Positions 58,575-64,000 of a stretch of DNA of 64,000 nucleotides are shown one piece after another. Position 1 is the stretch's first letter; each line of letters begins with the position of its first letter. Both the position numbers and the translations under genes were made by a program. The notes under the pieces are model-generated. The model was not told the DNA's origin, searched no databases, and saw only the letters and a list, made by a program, of their open reading frames with translations. Origin of the DNA: Spirometra erinaceieuropaei (lineage: Eukaryota > Platyhelminthes > Cestoda > Diphyllobothriidea > Diphyllobothriidae); contig CACRXP010000018.1 of assembly GCA_902702965.1 (NCBI GenBank), positions 1,005,388 to 1,069,387 of the forward strand, written 5' to 3'.

Positions 58575-58934
58575 TTGGCCGACTTCGACCTGGTGGGTGG
58601 ATGTTCGTTCTTGACCTCTGCAGCCCACATAAGACTATTTACTGCCGGAAGCTTCATCTCCTTTAAGCAAATACTAAACTTCAGCATCAACCACCCAATC
58701 AGCCACAAACGTAGTTGCGTAGGTGCGCTGTATCGACGTGTTGAGACGCACTGCAGTGAGCCGGAAGACAAGATTGTAGAACTACAATATCTTCGACGGG
58801 TTTCCAGAGAAAATGGTTATCTGCGCAACATCGTCTACCGGATCATGCGCAAACGAGCCAAGCGACAAAATCGTACAAAACCCCAAATTCTGACGAGCGA
58901 TCCCGTACATCAAGAACGTCTCCAAGGCCGTTAG
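58575..58934 (+). pseudogene. PLE-5 RT thumb/connector remnant
   Basis: Open for 119 codons, but only residues ~30-105 are PLE-like: ILNFSINHPISHKRSCVGAL, YRRVETHCSEPEDKIVELQY and the RENGYLRN-x-V-x-R-I-MRKRAK block. The first 28 residues translate the terminal repeat. No catalytic RT motif is present, so this is a truncated fragment. Downstream the connector (58935-59130) is out of frame with stops. Confidence 0.8.
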
Positions 58935-59139
58935 TCGCCTTCTCGCACCACTTGGGTTTGGAGTTGCTTACAGAACGGAGGTCACAATAAGGTGTCAGTT
59001 GATGAGGCCAAAAGACCCACTGCCATAACCAGAAATAACTATAGTCGTTTACCGGATCTGGTGCAGTTGGGGCCAAAGCAGCTACGTCGGAGGAACTGGA
59101 GGACTGCCCCGGCCGCGAACTGCTGAACACGCAGCAGCA

Positions 59140-59502
59140 GTGCGGAGAAATGACGCCAACTCTCAGCTCGCGACCTATTCGACTAGACACGGTCACACAT
59201 TTCAGTTCGATAACGCCGGAATTCTCGTGAGAGGGAATAATCGCGTCAGCTGCGAGTTGCTTGAGTCATGGTTCACGGGATCTCAGTCTACCAGCAAGTG
59301 TCACGACATCTTCACTGCATATTCGGCGCTGAGGCATGGTGTGGCTAAAGTAATTAATCACTTGGGGAGTGCGCAAACCGGTGAGCCTGATGGCCGAGCA
59401 ATCATCACTCCAGAATCCTACACGGGTAATGAGATTTCAGCAATTAAAAAATTGCATGCCGGCCATCAAGCAGTTGGCGCACCAGCGAGCAACAATTCTT
59501 GA
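59140..59502 (+). pseudogene. PLE-5 endonuclease C-terminal part
   Basis: Reads NDANSQLATYSTRHGHTFQF, then AGILVRGNNRVSCELLESWF and STSKCHDIFTAYSALRHGVA. These match the second half of a PLE GIY-YIG domain and its tail: the glutamate of the LLESWF helix is retained, but the YIG half upstream is lost through frameshifts. The Gln/Ala-rich C-terminus is of unknown role. Confidence 0.75.
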
Positions 59503-59608
59503 TAAAGTGGAACGCGTTTAATTACTACAGGTATGCAGTAGCATAGCGACTGCATTGTATAAATACTACAACTTCCTATGTACGAAACACCCGTTTCTGC
59601 CACTGTCT

Positions 59609-59642
59609 CCGATGATGAGTTCAAGTGAGAATCCAAAACGTC
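59609..59642 (+). ncRNA. Hammerhead-like motif at PLE-5 3' end
   Basis: 34-nt layout conserved: CCGATGA (one change from CTGATGA), imperfect stem II GAGTTC/GAATCC, AAAACGTC in place of GAAACGTC. The invariant G of GAAA is lost, so activity is doubtful. Followed by aggcgaataagtcg and a tail like that at 41.7 kb. Confidence 0.6.
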
Positions 59643-59820
59643 AGGCGAATAAGTCGATTATTCCAGCAATCGCTTCTTCTTTTGAACCCGAAACAGCTCC
59701 TTGTCAATCTGCCCGCAACGGACATCGTCCCGCTGCTATCATAGACTAGCCAAGTTTAGCCGGACGGGTGGTTGCCCGTTCATGACCTCTGTCGCCCATT
59801 TACAGTTTTTGCCTCTAGAA

Positions 59821-61760
59821 GCCAACAGATTTGTTTGCGCCAATTCCTGATTTGCCATAAGTGCATGTAGAATAAACAGCGAAAAACCAGTTGTGGTTTC
59901 TGTCTCATTAGTCATATCCCAAAACTGTTGGAAAACTTGATCCTCGAACTGCTAATTTTAAATTACTGAAAGTCATGATGTTTTCCATATTTCAAGGCAT
60001 TTTCGCCGTCGGCTTGAATGTCCAGCCACTATTCGTTACTTTTATTTGAAATAAAAAAATCAATGATATGGTCAGATCAAATACCCTAGGAAATAGTTTT
60101 CATATTCTTTTCTGTAGTACCCTAGCGCCGGAGTTTAGTACAGTCGTTTGCCATAATCAAAACCACCATTTTTAAATTACTTAATTAGCTACTTGATGGT
60201 TCTGATACCAACAGTAATATAATAATTATTCCACGTCGCGCGGGCTTATTATCCAAGAACTAAGATAGGCAGAACTCGCTTGGTGTAAATGGCGCCCCTC
60301 GGCCGCTATCACCATGAAAATGTGAGTCAGTTTATCTGTCTAAAACAAACTTGTAGTCGCAGGCTAGATGTCAAACCTGTCAGGCAAACTAACATGGGAA
60401 AATTTTAGTAGAAAATGTAAGGGACAATACAAGGACTAATGCAAATCTGTCCAAGAATTAGACTAAAGAATAAAATGTATGTAACTGCAAGTACAAAGAC
60501 AACTGCAAGCATGTGAATATGGTTTAAGAAATACGTGAACAGTGTAGTTCCTTTGGATGGCGTGGTATATTATTTTGATAATTATCGTACGCAGAATGGG
60601 CCGCCAAACGATATTACCAACATGAATAAACTTCCTGTATTGGAAAATTAGTCACGACTATTTAGGATATACGTACATATTTAATTGATCGTATTTTTAG
60701 CGGAACAAAAGTACAAGTTTATTCTTTAACTTTTCAAATTGTTTGCTTAATTCATCGTCTGAATAATGGAGAAGGAGCGAAAGTGAAGACTTTGTCCCTG
60801 TTTACGGAAGGATTGTATGATTGGTCAGAGTTGGAGCTAAGTTGAGTTGATCACAGTTTCATCCAAATAAGCTTAGCCATACACACCTTCACTTGTATTC
60901 GAAGACTTTATACGGCATCGAGCCTGACAAGCTAACTTATGCAAACTTCATCTGAGTCCCGACCTCTAGGATGCGCTGTCCTTTTCTGATGGAAAACTGC
61001 CGAAAGTATGGGATCGTTGGCAAACTAACTCGTGTCCATATCATACACGCGTAGAACTGTTTGATGCGGATGTCTTCTTTGCCGCTCGCTGCAGTTTTCG
61101 CATTCAGATAAGGGCGGCGTAACTAAATCAGGCACACTAAATCATCTTAAGCTCATTACAGGACATTTTGTAGACTACATCTTTTTTATTGACATAGCAA
61201 ACAACTCCGTTGACCTACAGGCCAACAGGCACATTTCAATGTGGGTTTGTGCATTCCTTTAATGCAGAACGATTTGGAAAGGTGCCTGATTCTCATCCGT
61301 TGTTATTCATTCCTAGGGTCTTGGCTTTAAATCCAGCTTAATAGGCTGATAATAATGCCCCACGTACTATACGCAATCACATTGGATACTTATGCTTATT
61401 TTAATAAGACGCTGTTCATAAGCCCTTATAAGAGCCTAAATAACAGCAGGTCATGCCTGCCCATCAATTTACTCGCTTAATCGTCATCATATTTCTCATT
61501 GGAAGACCTCAGTTTTAACACTCTGAGGCCTTTAGCCGTTACGCTACATGACTTAGGTCAAGGACAGAGCGTTGGGCAACTTAGCACTCACTGACCAGAG
61601 ACACCGATCAGGATCCCTGGTTATTCAGACCTGGGGCTGAGTATGTTTCGCTGCCAACAACTAGTGAGCTGGAAATGACCATCCATTCCCCCATGTCTTT
61701 ACCGTCATTTCTTTCTACACACACATATATCAATATGCGTGAAAATCCGAGGTCCAGATG
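59821..61760. other. Intergenic sequence, no recognisable gene
   Basis: AT-rich. The minus strand at about 61550-61515 has an A-box-like gtagcgtaacggctaaagg followed by a weak B box, perhaps a tRNA-derived relic. Nothing else recognised. Confidence 0.4.
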
Positions 61761-61835
61761 TATTACCGTGTATATCATCCCCCGAGGAAGACGAAGAAGA
61801 GAAAGCGATTTCATGGACCAGGTTGTATTCAGACT

Positions 61836-61869
61836 GACGTTTCGGAAACACTCTCGTTTCCATCATCAG
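61836..61869 (-). ncRNA. Hammerhead ribozyme motif, left arm (best conserved)
   Basis: Minus strand: perfect CTGATGA core, perfect 6-bp stem II GGAAAC/GTTTCC with a GAGAGT loop, then GAAACGTC. All invariant core positions of a hammerhead are present. Helix III is reduced to the palindrome ACGT, which can pair only between two molecules; published PLE hammerheads are described as minimal and probably dimeric. Expected cleavage is after the C of GTC. Role in PLEs: RNA self-cleavage at element ends. Confidence 0.8.
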
Positions 61870-62186
61870 AGTCGTGCGCTGACGTTTCCTGCTGGCCTTG
61901 ATCTGTTCAGCCTTGCCGCCTGCCTCGTATTGTAACCGTCCCCAGCGCACGTTTGTTGACTAGCCTGCTTTCCGTTGGCTGATTGTCGCCTCCCTGATCT
62001 CAGCCATTGGTGGACTGGCGTGGCTTGTGTCCCCCTCAGGCCTAACATGGTTGCCGCTGCGTCGGCGTGCTCGTTGGCCTCCCCCTCGTCAGACGGGGGG
62101 CTGATCGATCGTTGTTCCTCAGGCGTGGTGTTTCCAGCCTCGCGAGTACGTCCGTGAGACGGTGTGCCACGCTGGTCACGTGACAT
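61866..62186 (-). CDS. Conserved PLE C-terminal extension, left arm
   Basis: 106-codon open frame, no domain known to me. It reads PEEQRSISPPSDEGEANEHA, then TPVHQWLRSGRRQSANGKQA and GYNTRQAARLNRSRPAGN, ending SARL and two consecutive TGA codons. The right arm has the same frame (residues ~58-161 of 62270-62755) with about 75-80% agreement by eye, and a decayed version lies at 22.3-22.6 kb. Conservation of reading frame across inverted copies suggests it was coding, as a basic, low-complexity extension after the endonuclease or as a separate small protein. The TGA-TGA stop is also the core of the hammerhead motif. Start unknown. Confidence 0.45.
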   Translation of the reverse strand: MSRDQRGTPSHGRTREAGNTTPEEQRSISPPSDEGEANEHADAAATMLGLRGTQATPVHQWLRSGRRQSANGKQASQQTCAGDGYNTRQAARLNRSRPAGNVSARL

Positions 62187-62269
62187 TCGGCCAGCGCCTT
62201 CCCCTGTCTCCGCGAGCGTCTGTGGTCGACCTCGTATGATGATAAAATGGCCAGACTAATGCTGGAAAG

Positions 62270-62755
62270 TTGGTCCTCGACTGGCACACTCAACCGGGCT
62301 ATAGACCTACATCCAGCCTACCAGGCGCTCCGCGCAAGACTCGAGTCAGTCCAGGCAGGGCCGATGGCACGGATGAAAAGAGTCACACGGGGTCGACCAC
62401 CGACGCTCGCGAGAGAGGAGAAGGCGCTGACCGAATGTCACGTGACCGGCGTGACACGTTATCTCACGGACGTACTCGCGCGGGCGGAAAGACCATGCCT
62501 GAGGAGCGAAAATCGATTAGCCCGCCGTATGACGAGGGGAAGGCCAACGAGCACGCCGACGCAGCGGCAACCACGTCAGGCATGAGGGAGACACAAGGCA
62601 CGCCAGTCCGCCAATGGCTGGGATCAGAGAGGCCACAATCGGCCAACGGAAAACAGGCTAACCAACGTGCGTGCGCCGGGCACGGTTATAATACGAGGCA
62701 GGCGGCAAGGCTGAACAAATCAAGGCCAGCAGGAAACGCCAGCGACCGACTCTGA
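62270..62755 (+). CDS. PLE C-terminal extension, right arm
   Basis: 161-codon frame. Residues from ~58 match the left-arm frame: MSRDRRDTLSHGRTRAGGK, PEERKSISPPYDEGKANEHA, TPVRQWLGSERPQSANGKQA and GYNTRQAARLNKSRPAGN, ending SDRL then TGA-TGA. The first ~57 residues overlap, in another frame, the endonuclease end (62247-62585 frame: ARLMLESWSSTGTLNRAIDL, HPAYQALRARLESVQAG). It is unclear whether the extension is joined to the endonuclease by a frameshift or was separate. No catalytic motif. Rich in Arg, Ala, Gly and Gln; likely flexible and basic. Confidence 0.45.
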   Translation: MVLDWHTQPGYRPTSSLPGAPRKTRVSPGRADGTDEKSHTGSTTDARERGEGADRMSRDRRDTLSHGRTRAGGKTMPEERKSISPPYDEGKANEHADAAATTSGMRETQGTPVRQWLGSERPQSANGKQANQRACAGHGYNTRQAARLNKSRPAGNASDRL

Positions 62756-62785
62756 TGATGTAAGCGAGAGTGTTTCCGAAACGTC
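62752..62785 (+). ncRNA. Hammerhead ribozyme motif, right arm
   Basis: CTGATGA core intact, stem II GTAAGC/GTTTCC (one mismatch, one G-T), GAGAGT loop, intact GAAACGTC. Mirror of 61836-61869. The core overlaps the TGA-TGA that closes the frame 62270-62755. Confidence 0.75.
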
Positions 62786-62862
62786 AGTTTGAATATACTC
62801 TGGTCCATGAAATCGCCTTCTCTTTTTCATCTTCCTCGGGGGATGACAAACACGATAAATAT

Positions 62863-62985
62863 ATATATATTGTGGTAGGGGGCGCTCACCGATCGTTCAT
62901 ACGGAACTCACTCGTTCCGTTGTGCCTTAAGAGCTCTCTCTCGAGCCCAACCAGCAGCCGCACAACGGCGCATGATACATACCCT
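62863..62985 (-). repeat. SINE copy S8 (3' half) with (TA) tail
   Basis: Plus strand: (TA)n at 62863-62872, tggtagggggcgctcaccga, ggaactcactcgttccgttg, ctcgagcccaaccagcagcc; ends gcgcatgataca. Reverse orientation, tRNA-like half absent; it abuts a forward copy. Confidence 0.7.
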
Positions 62986-62989
62986 ACCA

Positions 62990-63195
62990 ATGTATATTCC
63001 CGATCGAAAACCGACAAGGCAACGGGCTCGTGGCCCGGTGAGTAGAGGCGTTGACTTCTAAACCAACAGGTCGCGAGTTCGAGGCTCGGGTGTTCCACAC
63101 TTCGGGCTTGGGTATGGCTGGCTGACGACGGCTAATAAGCCAGAAATGGCCATTTCAGTCTCCCTTGTCTTTGTTGGTAATGTTATTCTGCCTAA
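62990..63195 (+). repeat. SINE copy S9 with clear tRNA-like head
   Basis: Forward orientation. The tRNA-like part at about 63014-63092 contains tggcccggtgagtagaggcg (A-box region), an anticodon-arm-like gttgacttctaaaccaac (anticodon position TCT, if read as a tRNA) and gtcgcgagttcgaggctcgg (B-box region). The body ggtatggctggctgacgacg follows, to gttattctgcc and a (TA)n tail (63187-63212). Best copy for defining the SINE 5' end. Confidence 0.75.
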
Positions 63196-63295
63196 ATATA
63201 TATATATATATGGATGTAGGCGAAAATGCTGACCCCAGGTGTTGAAATTGAAGAAGATGGTAAGGCGAGCTCTGGGGATGATGATTTATTCATCT

Positions 63296-63329
63296 GACGT
63301 TTCACACTCATACTCGAGCGCATCATCGG
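63296..63329 (-). ncRNA. Hammerhead-like motif at PLE-7 3' end
   Basis: Minus strand: CCGATGA (C for T at the second core position), stem II GCGCTC/GAGTGT with a GAGTAT loop (two G-T pairs, otherwise complete), intact GAAACGTC followed by AGATG. Same 34-nt layout as the other copies. The stem sequence differs from 61836-61869 while pairing is kept, which supports a selected structure. Confidence 0.7.
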
Positions 63330-63358
63330 AGATAGGAAATATTGGAAGATTACACGGT

Positions 63359-63796
63359 TTAAATAGGTCCCTCTCGCTCTCGCCAGATAGGTCCGTCAAC
63401 TTCTATCCTCATTGGGCCTCCCCTGGTGCGTAGGTGGTGTTTGGCGGCCTCGTATGGTGCCGGTAGTTCGACGCAGCGGTTGATGGAGTTGGTGTCTGTT
63501 TTCCAGGCCTCGATTATTTCTCGCGCCAGTCTGTTTTCCGCTCGGCCGAGCACTTGGGCGCCGTCAAAGTCAAACCGGTGGTCATTTTCCAGACTGTGCA
63601 TGGCGACGTGTGAGCGCGCATCTTTCCGCTTGACGGCTAAGGTGTGTTCATGTATGCGCGTTTTAAGTCGTTTGTTTGTCATGCCGCAATAGGTGGCCTG
63701 ACAGTCTAGGCAGTTGACGCGGTAAATGACACCGGACATGTCCTCAGGGGGCAGCCTACCCTTTGGCTGCATTACTAATCGGCGGTCGGTGTCCAA
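63359..63796 (-). CDS. PLE-7 GIY-YIG endonuclease domain
   Basis: 145-codon frame; the first methionine is incidental (connector RRLVMQPKGRLPPEDMSG). Core: GVIYRVNCLDCQATYCGMTN with the CxxC pair, tyrosine and YCG (as in PLE-4). Then KRLKTRIHEHTLAVKRKDAR with arginine and histidine positions, VAMHSLENDHRFDF, and the acidic helix REIIEAWKTDTNSINRCVEL. It ends in an Arg/Pro-rich tail at TAA (63359-63361), 30 nt before the hammerhead motif. All expected catalytic positions seem present; only the upstream frameshift disables the element within view. Confidence 0.85.
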   Translation of the reverse strand: MDTDRRLVMQPKGRLPPEDMSGVIYRVNCLDCQATYCGMTNKRLKTRIHEHTLAVKRKDARSHVAMHSLENDHRFDFDGAQVLGRAENRLAREIIEAWKTDTNSINRCVELPAPYEAAKHHLRTRGGPMRIEVDGPIWREREGPI

Positions 63797-63998
63797 CGCC
63801 CACGTTAAGTGGTCTTAGCATACGCTCAGTGGCCTCAGAGACGTTCCTCATGTAAGGCAAGACACGGAGTACCTCAGGTTTTTGGTTCGCCTCACCGTCA
63901 GTCTTTGTGTGTCTTTGGAACAGACATTTGTTTACGAAGCTACGTGGGTATCCATTGACAAGGAAGAGGTGCCACAGGGACGCACGCTCTTGTAGCTT
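63775..63998 (-). pseudogene. PLE-7 RT thumb and connector (partial)
   Basis: Read from the window end: KLQERASLWHLFLVNGYPRS, FVNKCLFQRHTKTDGE, then RVLPYMRNVSEATERMLRPL and NVGVGHRPP, which are the thumb and the LPYxxxVSEAxxRxLxPL connector of PLEs. The frame runs to a TAG by shifting near HRPP; the endonuclease frame takes over at RRLVMQPKGRLPPED. One small indel would explain it. The RT palm lies beyond the window. Confidence 0.85.
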
Positions 63999-64000
63999 CT

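Larger units (their letters stand above)
58565..59820 (+). mobile_element. PLE-5 with partial direct terminal repeats
   Basis: Starts with segment ttggccgacttcgacctgg (58577), passes directly into RT thumb sequence (58660 on), continues through the connector and endonuclease (to 59502), and ends with a hammerhead-like motif (59609) and a second, changed copy of the start segment (agccaagtttagccggac, 59750; then gttcatgacctctgtcgccc). The two terminal copies, about 80-100 bp, resemble the 'pseudo-LTR' arrangement described for PLEs. Coding is broken by several frameshifts. Confidence 0.8.
61765..62862. mobile_element. Palindromic pair of PLE 3' regions (PLE-6)
   Basis: Left arm (minus, about 61765-62235) and right arm (plus, 62393-62862) are inverted copies of one PLE 3' region: a conserved frame, a hammerhead motif and the terminal segment TGGTCCATGAAATCG, then cttcctcgggggatga. 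Similarity starts exactly at GGTCGACCAC (62393) against its complement at 62226-62235. The spacer 62236-62392 belongs to the right copy and encodes the endonuclease end, ARLMLESWSSTGTLNRAIDL. So the right copy is slightly longer and the left copy is inverted and more truncated. (TA)n and a SINE follow on the right. Confidence 0.85.
63213..64000 (-). mobile_element. PLE-7, runs off the window
   Basis: Minus-strand PLE whose 3' end is a ctgaccccaggtgttgaaat terminus (63232; shared with 22123). It contains a hammerhead-like motif (63296-63329), the endonuclease frame (63796-63359) and the RT thumb/connector up to the window edge. A single frameshift near 63785 separates connector and endonuclease. 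Confidence 0.85.

Overview
The window looks like nuclear DNA of a flatworm, most likely a tapeworm. This is an inference: gene density is very low, retroelement debris is dense, Penelope-like elements (PLEs) with GIY-YIG endonuclease domains dominate, and a C2H2-finger LINE tail of a type I recall from tapeworm genomes is present. Nothing suggests a bacterial or viral replicon: there are no operons and no rRNA or intact tRNA genes. The species cannot be named from the sequence.

Only one host gene is clear. A minus-strand exon at 53389-55206 encodes the C-terminal part of a BK-type (Slo1) calcium-activated potassium channel: the end of RCK1, the linker, RCK2 with a conserved calcium bowl, and a stop codon. 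Its 5' exons were not found.

Layout. 1-4.7 kb: a decayed PLE on the minus strand, a long-inverted-repeat ('foldback') element, and an oppositely oriented PLE tail. 7.7-8.9 kb: a foldback element split by a tRNA-related SINE. 13.4-15.9 kb: the most complete PLE (plus strand, many lesions, one internal insertion). 16-20 kb: PLE relics and short repeats. 21.2-25.9 kb: several SINE copies, a palindromic PLE tail pair, an almost perfect foldback element and a PLE fragment with an open endonuclease frame. 27.5-29.4 kb: a minus-strand PLE. 30.9 and 49.5 kb: two members of a MITE family. 32.5 kb: an interstitial telomere-like tract. 36.4, 40.7 and 51.9 kb: further foldback copies. 41.6 kb: hairpin of PLE ends. 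42.5-43.6 kb: LINE tail with zinc fingers. 46.1-46.6 kb: Merlin-type transposase remnant. 48.3 kb: PLE endonuclease fragment. 56.5-64 kb: a cluster of four PLE copies, two of them arranged as inverted repeats.

How it fits together. The window records repeated retrotransposition by several PLE lineages. A 34-nt motif with the layout of a minimal hammerhead ribozyme recurs at PLE 3' ends, and in two places it sits on both arms of an inverted pair. In one lineage the frame running into the motif ends on the TGA-TGA of the ribozyme core. Non-autonomous DNA elements (TA-flanked foldbacks, 8-bp-duplication MITEs) and a SINE family fill much of the rest. Protein similarities come from recognised motifs only; no database search was possible.
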